64,000 nucleotides of DNA from Actinoallomurus liliacearum (GCF_039542035.1 NZ_BAABHJ010000015.1:15297-79296), one strand, 5' to 3'; numbered from the stretch's first letter, positions 15,513 through 23,475 are shown. A program made the numbers and translations. Notes: generated by a model not told the origin, from the sequence alone.

Positions 15513-16265
15513 TCAGCTCCCGGCGCGCCGCGCCGAGAACTCGAGGCGTACGTAGTCGACCACCGGCTCGGGCAGCTCCGCGGCGACCGCCCGCACGAAG
15601 TCGCGGTGCTCGGCGGCCGGGAGCCGGTCGAGCTGTGCGCCGAGGACCACGGTGGTCAGGTAGCTCTCGAACTGCTCGCCCGCCTCCAGCCGGGCCGGGT
15701 CCGGTACGAGGGCGACCTCGACGTCGGTGAAGCCGGCCGCCTCCAGGCGCCGCCGGGTCTCCTCCGCGCCGGCGAAGTTCCACGTCTGGGGCTCCTCTCC
15801 GGTGACCTTCGCCAGGGCCGCCCGCACCCGGGCGACGTTGCCGTGCCCACCGCAGTCGGCGACGAACGGCGCACCCGGCCGAAGCGCCCGCGCGATGTTC
15901 GCGAACAGTGTGTCGTGTTCGTGGATCCAGTGGAAGGTCGCGACGCTGAACGCGGCGTCGGCGCCTGTGATCGGCAACGGCCGGGTGAGGTCGGCCTGAT
16001 GCATGTCGACCCGGTCGAGGCGGTCCGCGAGCCTGTCGCGGAGCCGGTCCAGCATCCGTGCCGATCCGTCCACCGCGATGACGCGTCCCCGCGGCAGCAG
16101 TTCCAGCAGCGCCTCCGTGTCGCGGCCGGTGCCGCAGCCGGCCTCCAGCACCGTCTCGGCGCCGGTCAACGGCAGCCGCTCGAGGGTGCGCCGGCCCCAG
16201 CGCAGATGCGGCAGCGGGAGGGAGTCGTACGTCGCGGCGTCCCATTCTCTGATCACGGTGATCAC
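15513..16265 (-). CDS. Trans-aconitate 2-methyltransferase-like class I methyltransferase
   Basis: The 250 residues start YDSLPLPHLRWG after a short head, which is typical of the Tam family. SAM motif I is VLEAGCGTGRDTEALLE, motif II VIAVDGSARML, then DMHQADLTRPLP, FHWIHEHDTLFANIARALRPG and a C-terminal substrate-cap region. Tam methylates trans-aconitate in E. coli; many actinobacterial members act on other small acids, so the substrate is open. It converges on the prenyl synthase with a 79-bp gap and may or may not belong to the terpene locus. Confidence 0.8.
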   Translation of the reverse strand: MITVIREWDAATYDSLPLPHLRWGRRTLERLPLTGAETVLEAGCGTGRDTEALLELLPRGRVIAVDGSARMLDRLRDRLADRLDRVDMHQADLTRPLPITGADAAFSVATFHWIHEHDTLFANIARALRPGAPFVADCGGHGNVARVRAALAKVTGEEPQTWNFAGAEETRRRLEAAGFTDVEVALVPDPARLEAGEQFESYLTTVVLGAQLDRLPAAEHRDFVRAVAAELPEPVVDYVRLEFSARRAGS

Positions 16266-16293
16266 CCCTTCTCGCCGATCACCTTAGCGACTA

Positions 16294-16325
16294 TCTCACA
16301 TTACAAGAAGAATCGTCTCACATTA
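16294..16325 (-). promoter_or_regulatory. Direct repeat TAATGTGAGA upstream of the Tam-like gene
   Basis: The 10-bp sequence TAATGTGAGA occurs twice on the minus strand (16303-16294 and 16325-16316), 22 bp apart, about two helical turns, within 60 bp upstream of the methyltransferase start. The spacing and AT-richness suggest a pair of regulator sites. No binding protein can be named. Confidence 0.35.
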
Positions 16326-16437
16326 TGAACAGAGCGACAGGATGCTTGCGTATACTGAAAGTAGCGAGTTGACTACTTAATGTGGCTGCACTGTCTCGTG
16401 CGCATAGTCGGCCCGCCGCGTCCCGGGCACGGCTCGC

Positions 16438-16614
16438 GTGAACGACGACCTCGCCCGGGCGCTTCAGGAGTTCCGCAGCGTCCTTGCGCTGCCGACGGTC
16501 GGGCGGGCGAGCCGCCTCGCGGATCTGGGCGAGCTGCGGCGGCTGATCGAGAGCTATCCCGAGGAGGCGCGCGTGATCCTGCGGGAGGTCACCGGAGACT
16601 CGCCGGTCGCGTGA
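16438..16614 (+). CDS. Small hypothetical protein (58 residues)
   Basis: GTG 16438 opens a 58-residue frame: VNDDLARALQEFRSVLALP, then GRASRLADLGELRRLIESYP, EEARVILREVTGDSPVA. It is predicted almost wholly helical with regular Leu/Val spacing and strongly GC-biased third positions, which argues for a real gene despite its size. The Shine-Dalgarno is weak. It ends ten bases before the convergent methyltransferase gene. No family recognised; a small helical adaptor or regulator is possible. Confidence 0.5.
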   Translation: MNDDLARALQEFRSVLALPTVGRASRLADLGELRRLIESYPEEARVILREVTGDSPVA

Positions 16615-16623
16615 CCCGGAGGT

Positions 16624-17277
16624 TCAGGATCCGGCGGGCCTGCGGAACTCCGCGCGCCAGCGGCGTACGGGCGGGTCCTCGTCGTCGAAGAGGTCCTCGA
16701 TCCGTACGGCGGGCAGGGGGAACGACTCGACCTCGGCGCGGGTCAGCGGCCAGGGCATCCGGCCCGGATCGTCGCTCTCCTCCCTGGCGCGCGCGATGAC
16801 GAGCAGGGTCCCGCCCGGGGCGACCAGGTCGGCGACGCCGGCGATGGCGCGCCTCCGCGCCTCCCCGCGCAGCACCTGGACGGTGTAGCTCTCGACGACC
16901 AGGTCGAAGGCCCGCCGCCACTCCGGGGGAGGGGAGAGCAGGTCCGCCGCGTGGTACTCCACGCGGGAGTCCGGGAAACGGGAGCGGGCACGCGCGACGG
17001 CGGACTCGGAGACGTCGAAGGCGGTCACGTGGTGGCCGAGCCCGGCGAGGTACTCGGCGTCGTCGCCCAGCCCGCAGCCGACGACCACGGCGCGATCCGA
17101 ACCCGGGCGCGCCCACGCCCGCAGCATCGGGTTGGGCGCCAGGTCGGCCCAGGGCACCGCCGCCTCCCCGCGGTCGGCCGCCGCGTACAGCCGCTCGAAC
17201 CATCCCGTGGCGTCACCCGCGGCGATCGACTCGGCGGCCAGCCGCCGCGCGTACCCCCGCTGCTCTTCGACGTTCAT
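16624..17277 (-). CDS. SAM-dependent class I methyltransferase (thiopurine-type fold)
   Basis: From ATG 17277 (MNVEEQRGYARRLAAESIA) the product is 217 residues. The TPMT-like order is visible: GWFERLYAAADRGEAAVPWADLAPNPML, SAM motif I AVVVGCGLGDDAEYLAGLG, acidic motif II TAFDVSESAVARARSRF, then YHAADLLSPP, DLVVESYTVQVL and GGTLLVIAR. It starts 14 bp after the stop of the secreted hydrolase gene on the same strand, so the two are probably cotranscribed. Substrate unknown; detoxification of thiols or halides is a possibility for this family. Confidence 0.78.
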   Translation of the reverse strand: MNVEEQRGYARRLAAESIAAGDATGWFERLYAAADRGEAAVPWADLAPNPMLRAWARPGSDRAVVVGCGLGDDAEYLAGLGHHVTAFDVSESAVARARSRFPDSRVEYHAADLLSPPPEWRRAFDLVVESYTVQVLRGEARRRAIAGVADLVAPGGTLLVIARAREESDDPGRMPWPLTRAEVESFPLPAVRIEDLFDDEDPPVRRWRAEFRRPAGS

Positions 17278-17290
17278 CGCGACGGCCTCG

Positions 17291-18637
17291 TCAGGACCGG
17301 GGGCAGGCGGGGAACAGCCCGCGCGTGCCGGAGGGATAGGCGGTCGCGTCGGTGAACCGGCAGCCGAAGTCGGGACGCGCCACCGCCGCCGGGTCGGTGA
17401 CCGGGTCGCCGGCCGGGCGGGGGCCGCCCTGCACCCAGCGGGCCAGGTCGTCCCAGGCCTGCCCGGCCTCGGCGGCGGAGAACTCACAGTGCTGCGCGGT
17501 CCGGATGGCGCGCTGCACGACGAGGCCCGACCGGTGGGCGCGGGCGACCTCCGAGCCGTAGATCTCCTCCATCGAGAACGGCACGAACATGTCGCCCAGG
17601 CCGTGCAGGGTGACGACCTTGGCGGTGGGCAGCCCGAAGACGCGCGGGATCTGGGAGAGCCGAGCGGAGTACCGGTCGACCGGGTCGGCGGGGCGGACCC
17701 GCTGCACGGTGGCGTTCACGTCGACCGGCGTGTTCGGCGTGTACCGCGTACCGGCGTTGCCGGCGACCCGCGCGGGGTCCTGCGCCAGGCTCGTGCCGGC
17801 CGCCGGGGCCCCCAGGCTGAACAGGAAGTCCTTCCAGAGCGGGAAGGCGGCCTCGGCGCCGGGCCGGGGCCCGCCGGAGCGGTCGATCGTGATGGCCCGC
17901 AGTTGCTTTCCGAGGTCGTTGGTGGTGTCCGGGCCGCCCGGCTTCAGCCCGCCGAGCCCGAGCGCCTGCTCGATCCTCGGCACGGCGTTCGTCAGGTAGT
18001 CGGCCGGCGCGGGATGGGCGCGCACGCCCGCCAGGTCCTGGGCCACCAGGTTGTAGTCCAGGAAGAAGTCGAAGAGCCGGTCGTCGCCGAGCACCCCGCA
18101 CATCGGCAGGGCGCCGGAGTAGAAGTTCGGGTACTGCTCGATCGACCGGCCGATCACGTGGCCGCCCATGGACACGCCCGCGATGTAGGTACGGCGCGGT
18201 CTGCGCAGCAGCCGGGTGAACAGGTCGGCGAGGTCGCGGGTCTCCACGACTCCGGAGCGCACGTCGTAGTCGTTGTCGGCGTACGACGACGCGGCCCAGG
18301 CGTAGCCCTCGCCGATCAGCTTCTGCCGCAGCCCGAAGGCGGGCGGATCCACGGTCAGTGCCGTCGACGCGCCGCGGTAGCCGTGCGCCCACATCACCAG
18401 TTCGCCGTTCCAGTCCGCCGGCACCTCGATGTCGTACGCCGCGTGATGGAAGACGCCCTGGCGCACGGTGGTCGTCCGGCCGTCGACCGTCAGCGGCGGG
18501 AGCGCCGGGTTGCTGATCGTGTACGGCGGCAGCGGCCGGTCGTCGGGCACCGTCGTCGCGCCCGCGGCCGGTGCGGTGCCGAGCGACACGGTGACGGCGG
18601 CGACGGAGACGAGGGAGGCGAGCCGGCGCAGGCGCAT
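17291..18637 (-). CDS. Secreted alpha/beta hydrolase
   Basis: The 448 residues begin with a Sec signal (MRLRRLASLVSVAAVTVSLGTAPAAGA). The alpha/beta-hydrolase core shows an oxyanion-type loop (LVMWAHGYRG), the nucleophile elbow GVSMGG, and late acid/His candidates in VTLHGLGDMFVPFSMEEIY and TAQHCEFSAAEAG. A large insert between the elbow and the acid (about residues 175-330) probably forms a lid. Resembles secreted actinobacterial esterases/lipases. The Shine-Dalgarno GAGGAG precedes the ATG. Substrate not predictable. Confidence 0.78.
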   Translation of the reverse strand: MRLRRLASLVSVAAVTVSLGTAPAAGATTVPDDRPLPPYTISNPALPPLTVDGRTTTVRQGVFHHAAYDIEVPADWNGELVMWAHGYRGASTALTVDPPAFGLRQKLIGEGYAWAASSYADNDYDVRSGVVETRDLADLFTRLLRRPRRTYIAGVSMGGHVIGRSIEQYPNFYSGALPMCGVLGDDRLFDFFLDYNLVAQDLAGVRAHPAPADYLTNAVPRIEQALGLGGLKPGGPDTTNDLGKQLRAITIDRSGGPRPGAEAAFPLWKDFLFSLGAPAAGTSLAQDPARVAGNAGTRYTPNTPVDVNATVQRVRPADPVDRYSARLSQIPRVFGLPTAKVVTLHGLGDMFVPFSMEEIYGSEVARAHRSGLVVQRAIRTAQHCEFSAAEAGQAWDDLARWVQGGPRPAGDPVTDPAAVARPDFGCRFTDATAYPSGTRGLFPACPRS

Positions 18638-18827
18638 GGACGATCTCCTCGAAGGCAGCCGTCGCGACCCGGGACCGGGTCACGGGGAACGGCCGTCGCG
18701 CCGTCGTCGGCGGGCGTTGACCGGTCGGACTCCGCACCTTAGAGGCGCGGTCGCCCGACGGCAAGATCGTTCGGTTTGTCCGTGCCGGCCGATCGGTGCG
18801 TCCCGGCGGCCGGCGCGTTCCGCGCGG

Positions 18828-19094
18828 TCAGTGCATCCCGCTGGCCATCATGACGATGAGGATGGCGACGTGCGTCACGATGACGAATCCGATGATGAAC
18901 ATGAACACGAACTTGGCGGGGCCGTGCTCGAAGACCTTGCCCTCCTTGAGGGGCGCCCGCCCCGCCTGCCGCTTGGCGAGGCGCTCCGCGAACTTCTCCT
19001 CATAGGACTTCTTGCGCGGAGTGAGCTGGTCGCCGGTGGTGGGCTGCTCGCTGGTGGTGAGCTGGTCGCTGGTGGTGAGCTGGTCGCCGGTCAT
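18828..19094 (-). CDS. Small single-pass membrane protein with N-terminal hexapeptide repeats
   Basis: The 88 residues comprise MTGDQL followed by TTSDQL, TTSEQP and TTGDQL, a basic middle (PRKKSYEEKFAERLAKRQAG) and a C-terminal membrane helix (KFVFMFIIGFVIVTHVAILIVMMA). The repeats are encoded by four 18-bp units, the first of which includes the start codon (19023-19094). The basic segment plus a C-terminal helix suggests a cytoplasm-facing N-terminus. Similar short proteins occur in actinomycetes without known function. Confidence 0.7.
   Translation of the reverse strand: MTGDQLTTSDQLTTSEQPTTGDQLTPRKKSYEEKFAERLAKRQAGRAPLKEGKVFEHGPAKFVFMFIIGFVIVTHVAILIVMMASGMH
19023..19094 (-). repeat. Four 18-bp tandem repeats inside a coding N-terminus
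   Basis: Units of 18 bp (19023-19040, 19041-19058, 19059-19076, 19077-19094) differ at a few positions each. Being a multiple of three, the array can gain or lose units without a frameshift, varying the length of the N-terminal tail. Confidence 0.8.
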
Positions 19095-19354
19095 CGATGG
19101 AACCCCAATCGTGTGCCTCCGATGAAGAGTAACCATTGCCAGGGTGGGGTGATTCCGTCCGGTGTCCTGTCGTCCCTGCTCAGGCGACCGGAAGGGCGGT
19201 GACGTCCACGGATGCGGGTAGGACCGGCCGGAGCGCCGGGCCCTCGGACCGGGGCGCGGGCCTGCCCGGCCGCCGACCTGTGCGAAAGGACCCGGACGAG
19301 ACTGGATAATCGGCGGCACAAGATCGTGATTCCGGTCCGTTGAGAAGGGAATCC

Positions 19355-20509
19355 ATGAGCAGCCACGTCGTCATCGCACCCGACAAGTTCAAAGGGTCGC
19401 TGACCGCTCCCGAGGTGGCCGCGCGCGTCGCAGCCGGGCTGCGCCGCGTCCATCCGGAGGTCCGGCTGACGACCATGCCGGTCGCGGACGGCGGCGACGG
19501 CACCGTGGACGCCGCGGTCGCCGCCGGCTTCACCCGGCGCCGCACCGTCGTCAGCGGGCCGACCGGTGAGCCCGTCACGGCGTCCTATGCGGTCCGTGAC
19601 GAGACGGCCGTCGTCGAACTGGCCGAGGCGTCCGGGCTGCGTCTGCTGCCCGGCGGCGTGCCCGCGCCGCTGACCGCCTCCAGCCACGGCACCGGCGAGC
19701 TGATCGCCGCGGCGGTGGCGGACGGGGCGCGCCAGGTCGTCCTCGGCCTGGGCGGCAGCGCCTGCACCGACGGCGGCGCGGGCATGGCCGCCGCCCTGGG
19801 CGCCCGCCTCCTCGACTCACAGGGCCGGGACCTCCCGCCGGGCGGCGCCGCGCTGCGCGACCTCGACGCCGTCGACACGTCGGCGCTGACCGACCGGATG
19901 CAGGGGGTCACGGTCGTGGTGGCGAGCGACGTGAACAGCCCGTTGCTGGGCCCGGACGGCGCCGCCCGCGTGTTCGCGCCGCAGAAGGGGGCCGATCCGG
20001 AGCAGGTCGAGATCCTCGTGGCGGGGCTGGCCCGCCTCGACGCGATCGTCCGCCGCGACCTCGGCCTGGTGATGGCCGGGTACCTCGGGGCGGGCGCGGC
20101 CGGCGGAGTGGGGTTCGGCGCACTGGCGTTCCTGGCCGCCCGGGTCGAACCGGGCATCGCCTACCTCCTCGACCTGCTGGGGTTCGCCGCCCAGCTCGAC
20201 GGCGCGCGCCTCGTGGTGACGGGCGAGGGTTCCCTGGACGCGCAGAGTCTGCGCGGCAAGGCGCCGGTCGGTGTGGCGCGGGCGGCCCGGCGGGCGGGGG
20301 TGCCGGTCGTCGCCGTGTCCGGGCGGCGGGCGCTGAGCGACGACCAGCTCCGCGCCGCGGGATTCGCCGGGGCGTACGCGCTCACCGATCTCGAACCCGA
20401 CCCGGGGCGATGCATGGAGGACGCGGGCCCGCTGCTGGAACGGCTCGCCGAGGAGATCGCCCGGACGGTGCTGGAGGAACCGCTGAGCCGCCGAGAGCCG
20501 ACCTCATGA
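19355..20509 (+). CDS. glxK: Glycerate kinase
   Basis: The 384 residues belong to the GarK/GlxK family. N-terminal HVVIAPDKFKGSLTAPEVAARVAAGL and MPVADGGDGTVDA hold the conserved DKFKGSL and ADGGDGT motifs, followed by VVLGLGGSACTDGGAGMAAALGA, SDVNSPLLGPDGAARVFAPQKGA and VVTGEGSLDAQSLRGKAP. It phosphorylates D-glycerate (to 2- or 3-phosphoglycerate depending on subgroup) in glyoxylate/glycerate catabolism. ATG 19355 has the Shine-Dalgarno GAGAAGGGA. No glyoxylate carboligase or tartronate reductase is nearby, so it stands alone; its end is 4 bp from the convergent DUF574 gene. Confidence 0.92.
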   Translation: MSSHVVIAPDKFKGSLTAPEVAARVAAGLRRVHPEVRLTTMPVADGGDGTVDAAVAAGFTRRRTVVSGPTGEPVTASYAVRDETAVVELAEASGLRLLPGGVPAPLTASSHGTGELIAAAVADGARQVVLGLGGSACTDGGAGMAAALGARLLDSQGRDLPPGGAALRDLDAVDTSALTDRMQGVTVVVASDVNSPLLGPDGAARVFAPQKGADPEQVEILVAGLARLDAIVRRDLGLVMAGYLGAGAAGGVGFGALAFLAARVEPGIAYLLDLLGFAAQLDGARLVVTGEGSLDAQSLRGKAPVGVARAARRAGVPVVAVSGRRALSDDQLRAAGFAGAYALTDLEPDPGRCMEDAGPLLERLAEEIARTVLEEPLSRREPTS

Positions 20510-20513
20510 GCGC

Positions 20514-21308
20514 TCAGCCTGCCGGGGAGGAGGTTCCGAGCCGGCCGACGCCGGCCAGCAGCCGCCCCTTGGTCTCCGGGCCGTCGGACCGCCACCTGGC
20601 CACGTGGACGAGGCCCGGTTCGACGAGGTCGAAGCCGGTGAACAGCCGTTCGATCTCCGTGCGGGAGCGGATCACGGCGGGGGCGCTGGACTTGGCGTAG
20701 GCGTTCTCTATCCGTTCGCGCTGCTCCAGGGTCAGGCCCTCGTACGTTCCGGTGGACAGCGCAAGGAAGCTGCCGGGCGCCATGTTCTCCCGCAGCGTCC
20801 CGATCACCTCTTCGCCCTCCGGGACGAAGTGCAGGACGGCGATGACGAGCAGGCCGATCGGCCGGTCGAAGTCGAGCAGCCGCTCGACGGCCGGGTCGCC
20901 CAGGATCTCGCGGGGGCGGCGGATGTCCGCCTGCACGGTGGCGATCCGGTCGTCGGTGGCGCGGAACGCCTGGTTGTGCGCGAAGACGATCGGGTCGTTG
21001 TCGACGTACACGACGCGGGCGGCCGGGCGGATCTCGCGGGCCACCTCGTGCACGTTCGGTGAGGTCGGGATCCCCGTCCCGAGGTCCAGGAACTGCTCGA
21101 CCCCCTGCTCCGCGAGGTGGCGTACGACGCGTACGAGGAAGTCGCGGTTCGCCCGCACGAGCTTGCGCTGCTCGGGGTGGGCGGCGATGACCTTCTCGGC
21201 CGCCTCCCGGTCGGCGGCGAAGTTGTCCTTGCCGCCCAGCCAGTAGTCGTACATGCGGGCAGGGGACGGGGTGTGGACGTCGATGACGTCGGGGATCCGT
21301 ACCTCCAT
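20514..21308 (-). CDS. DUF574 / S-adenosyl-methyltransferase-like protein
   Basis: From ATG 21308 (MEVRIPDVIDVHTPSPARMYDYWLGGKDNFAADRE) the product is 264 residues. The PARMYDYxLGGKDNFxADR opening is the hallmark of the actinobacterial DUF574 (Methyltransf_19) family. A Rossmann SAM fold follows: QFLDLGTGIPTSPNVHE, VVYVDNDPIVFAHNQ, VQADIRRPREIL, IAVLHFVPEGE. These proteins are very numerous in actinomycetes; substrates are unknown. Upstream in-frame codons were rejected because the family always begins near this position. Confidence 0.88.
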   Translation of the reverse strand: MEVRIPDVIDVHTPSPARMYDYWLGGKDNFAADREAAEKVIAAHPEQRKLVRANRDFLVRVVRHLAEQGVEQFLDLGTGIPTSPNVHEVAREIRPAARVVYVDNDPIVFAHNQAFRATDDRIATVQADIRRPREILGDPAVERLLDFDRPIGLLVIAVLHFVPEGEEVIGTLRENMAPGSFLALSTGTYEGLTLEQRERIENAYAKSSAPAVIRSRTEIERLFTGFDLVEPGLVHVARWRSDGPETKGRLLAGVGRLGTSSPAG

Positions 21309-21392
21309 GATCGACAAGCCTAGGGGGCGGCCCGACAAACAGTAATGAACGCGGTAAATCGTGGCCACCTGCGGCCACGCCCGTAAGTGTTG

Positions 21393-21851
21393 TTACATGT
21401 CCGGAAATAGCGGGTCGTCGCCGGGCGGGCCGTCCGCGAGGGCGGCGGCGAGCGGGGCGGGCGGCCGGCCGATCGCGACGCCGAACCGCGCGTGGTCGGC
21501 GTAGTCACGGGCCTCGACGATGAGGCCGTCCCGGACGCGGAGGACGAAGACGTTGCGGATCGCGAACCGGCGACCGGTGGTCGTGACCTGGCCCGCGTAC
21601 TCGAACTCGCCGATGACGACCTCCGGGTCCGCGGTCTCGTGGACCACGACGTCCCGCGCGCTCATGCGCAGGGGAAGTGTGGCAGCGTGCTCGAAGTGCC
21701 GCCGCAGCGCGTCCCGGCCGACGAGGGGTCCGTCCGATGCGGCCATCGGATGCACGACGACGGCGTCCTCGGCGTACAACTCGGGCAGCACGTCCCAGTC
21801 GCGGGCCGTGACGCCCTCGATCAGCCGCTCGAAGACCTCGCGCGGCGTCAT
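21393..21851 (-). CDS. SnoaL-like (NTF2-fold) protein, second of a pair
   Basis: The 152 residues form a compact alpha+beta cone: VFERLIEGVTARDWDVLPELYAEDAVVVHPM, LVGRDALRRHFEHA, VVHETADPEVVIGEFEY, NVFVLRVRDGLIVEARDYADH. It is a paralogue of the upstream neighbour, sharing VVHETADPEVVI and VLRVRDGLIVE, and its ATG overlaps that gene's stop by 4 bp. NTF2-fold proteins of this type act as small isomerases, hydrolases or binding proteins; no catalytic assignment is possible. Both genes are divergent from a TetR regulator. Confidence 0.82.
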   Translation of the reverse strand: MTPREVFERLIEGVTARDWDVLPELYAEDAVVVHPMAASDGPLVGRDALRRHFEHAATLPLRMSARDVVVHETADPEVVIGEFEYAGQVTTTGRRFAIRNVFVLRVRDGLIVEARDYADHARFGVAIGRPPAPLAAALADGPPGDDPLFPDM

Positions 21852-22294
21852 GCGGGCTCCTCGGCGAGGGCCGTGGCGAGGGCGCGGAGACCGCCGGTGG
21901 CGCGGGCGATGGTGAGGTGGTCGTGGTAGTCGCGCGTCTCGACGATCAGGCCGTCGCGGACGCGCAGCACCTGGATGTTGGCCGCGGTCAGCACCTCCTC
22001 GCCGGCCGGGATGTCGTAGTCGAACTCCGCGATGACCACCTCGGGATCCGCGGTCTCGTGCACGACCACGTTGCGGACGCCGAACCGCAGGCCCATCCGG
22101 GCCGCGCTGGCGAACCGCGCCCGGATGACCTCCCTGCCCTCCAGGAGGCGGGGCGCGTCGGGTCCCGGCGGGGCGAACGGCTGATGGGCCACGGCGTCCT
22201 CGGCGTACAGGTCCGCCAGGTCGTTCCAGCGTCCCTCCGCGATGCCGCGGCTCAACCGCTCGAAGACGGCGCGCGGACCGGTGGGTTCGGGCAT
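21848..22294 (-). CDS. SnoaL-like (NTF2-fold) protein, first of a pair
   Basis: The 148 residues are AVFERLSRGIAEGRWNDLADLYAEDAVAHQPF, LLEGREVIRARFASAARMGLRFGVRNVVVHETADPEVVIAEFDY, NIQVLRVRDGLIVETRDYHDH. It is the first gene after the divergent promoter with two palindromic operators, so it is probably repressed by the TetR protein encoded opposite. The pair arose by tandem duplication. A heterodimer is conceivable because NTF2-fold enzymes normally dimerise. Confidence 0.82.
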   Translation of the reverse strand: MPEPTGPRAVFERLSRGIAEGRWNDLADLYAEDAVAHQPFAPPGPDAPRLLEGREVIRARFASAARMGLRFGVRNVVVHETADPEVVIAEFDYDIPAGEEVLTAANIQVLRVRDGLIVETRDYHDHLTIARATGGLRALATALAEEPA

Positions 22295-22326
22295 GCGAGA
22301 CTCCTGTCCAGATCGTCGAAGTTAAT

Positions 22327-22370
22327 CGGAGCGGTCACTCCGGATTGAATTATCCGGAGTGATCACTCCG
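22327..22370. promoter_or_regulatory. Twin TetR operators in the SnoaL/TetR divergent promoter
   Basis: CGGAGTGATCACTCCG at 22355-22370 is a perfect 16-bp palindrome. CGGAGCGGTCACTCCG at 22327-22342 is the same site with two changes in its left half. The centres are 28 bp apart, and both lie between the SnoaL start (22294) and the TetR ATG (22393). This is a typical autoregulated TetR operator arrangement. Confidence 0.75.
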
Positions 22371-22392
22371 CCTGTCAATGAGGAAGGTGTGC

Positions 22393-23007
22393 ATGACCGC
22401 ACCGCGGCGCGCGTCCGCCCCGGACGGCGGACGGCCGGTCCGCGCGGACGCGCTGCGAAACCGCGCGCGGGTCCTGGAGGCCGCGGAGGCGGTGTTCGCC
22501 GAGCACGGCACGACCGCCTCCACGGAACAGGTGGCCCGGCGGGCCGGCCTCGGCGTCGGCACCGTCTTCCGCCACTTCCCGACGAAGGAGGCGCTGCTCG
22601 AGGCGGTGTTCGTCGCGCGGCTGGGCCGGCTGGCCGCCGAGGCCGACGCGCTGATGAGCGCGGAGGACCCGGGCGCGGCCTTCTTCGGGTTCTTCACTCG
22701 CGTCGTCGACCACGCCGCGACGAAGAACGCCCTGTCCGCCGCGCTGGCCGAGGCGGGCGTCGACGTCCGGGAGACCACGGCCGGGACGGGCCGGGAGCTC
22801 AGGCGCGCGCTGGGCGCGCTGCTCGGCCGCGCCCAAGAGGCCGGGACGGTGCGGGCGGACGTCGGGCTGCCCGAGATCCTGACCCTCCTGGTCGGCGCGT
22901 CACAGGCGGCCGAGCACGTCGGCGGTGACGCCGAGGTACGGGCCCGCGCCCTCGCCGTCGTCTTCGACGGCCTGCGCGCCACCCCGCCCGCCGCGGGCGG
23001 CCACTGA
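22393..23007 (+). CDS. TetR-family transcriptional regulator
   Basis: ATG 22393, with AGGAAGG seven bases upstream, was chosen over ATG 22378, which has no Shine-Dalgarno and lies next to the operator; 204 residues. The HTH is RNRARVLEAAEAVFAEHGTTASTEQVARRAGLGVGTVFRHFPTKEALLEAVF, followed by a helical ligand domain (FFGFFTRVVDHAATKNALSAAL; LLGRAQEAGTVRADVGLPEIL) of the TetR_C_33-like type. It almost certainly represses itself and the divergent SnoaL pair through the twin palindromes. The inducer is unknown. Confidence 0.88.
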   Translation: MTAPRRASAPDGGRPVRADALRNRARVLEAAEAVFAEHGTTASTEQVARRAGLGVGTVFRHFPTKEALLEAVFVARLGRLAAEADALMSAEDPGAAFFGFFTRVVDHAATKNALSAALAEAGVDVRETTAGTGRELRRALGALLGRAQEAGTVRADVGLPEILTLLVGASQAAEHVGGDAEVRARALAVVFDGLRATPPAAGGH

Positions 23008-23077
23008 GCGACGGCCTGCGCGCGGTGACCGCGAACGCTCGCCGGGTTCGTGACAGCGCCGATGGTGTGAAGTTCGC

Positions 23078-23387
23078 CACTCGGCGGCCGAACGTGACGG
23101 TCAGGGTCCTTCCGCTGGAGGTTGGCACCCATGCCGGACTCGATGGCCCGTTCATCGTCCTCGGGTTTCCAGAGGACGTCGCGCCCGACGTGGCTTATGC
23201 CGCGACCAGGTTGGGCGATGCGTTCGCGGAGAGCGCGGAGATCGTTGGCCGGATCAAGGTGGATTTCGAGAGCCTTGAATCCGTGGCGTCGTCTCCGGAT
23301 GCTTCAGCGGAGCTCTTCGCTAAGGAGTACCCCGGTCGCCATGAGTCCCGAGCAGGAGTACCCCCGCTTTCCGTGGCGCAAGAGTAG
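23078..23387 (+). pseudogene. Remnant of a DUF5753 (XRE-type) regulator, C-terminal part only
   Basis: The readable homology starts at TRRPNVTVRVLPLEVGTHAGLDGPFIVLGFPEDVAPDVAYAA and continues to EIVGRIKVDFESLESVASSPDASAELFAKEY, the C-terminal third of a DUF5753 domain. The N-terminal XRE helix-turn-helix and the first two thirds of DUF5753 are missing, with nothing comparable upstream. The frame runs on past the normal end. It is followed by a shortened DUF397 gene, the usual partner, so both look like leftovers of one decayed pair. Confidence 0.7.
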
Positions 23388-23457
23388 CCATAGCGGCGAG
23401 GCCACCAACTGCGTTGAAGTTCTCGTCTTCGAGTCCCTCGGCGAGAGCGACGGATAG
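23341..23457 (+). pseudogene. Truncated DUF397 protein gene
   Basis: The frame gives MSPEQEYPRFPWRKSSHSGEATNCVEVLVFESLGESDG (38 residues). WRKSSHSGEATNCVEV is the N-terminal half of DUF397; the usual VAVRDSKDPDGPxLxFxxxEWxAF half is absent because the frame diverges after CVEV. It overlaps the tail of the DUF5753 remnant. DUF397/DUF5753 pairs are common accessory regulators in actinomycetes. Confidence 0.65.
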
Positions 23458-23475
23458 TCGGCGAATCAGCCGCCG

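Noticed and set aside
22583..22605. Possible fourth TERSEG cassette (GACGAAGGAGG)
   Set aside because: This is the coding sequence for FPTKEALLEAVF in the TetR HTH; the left end of the cassette is absent and no gene start follows.
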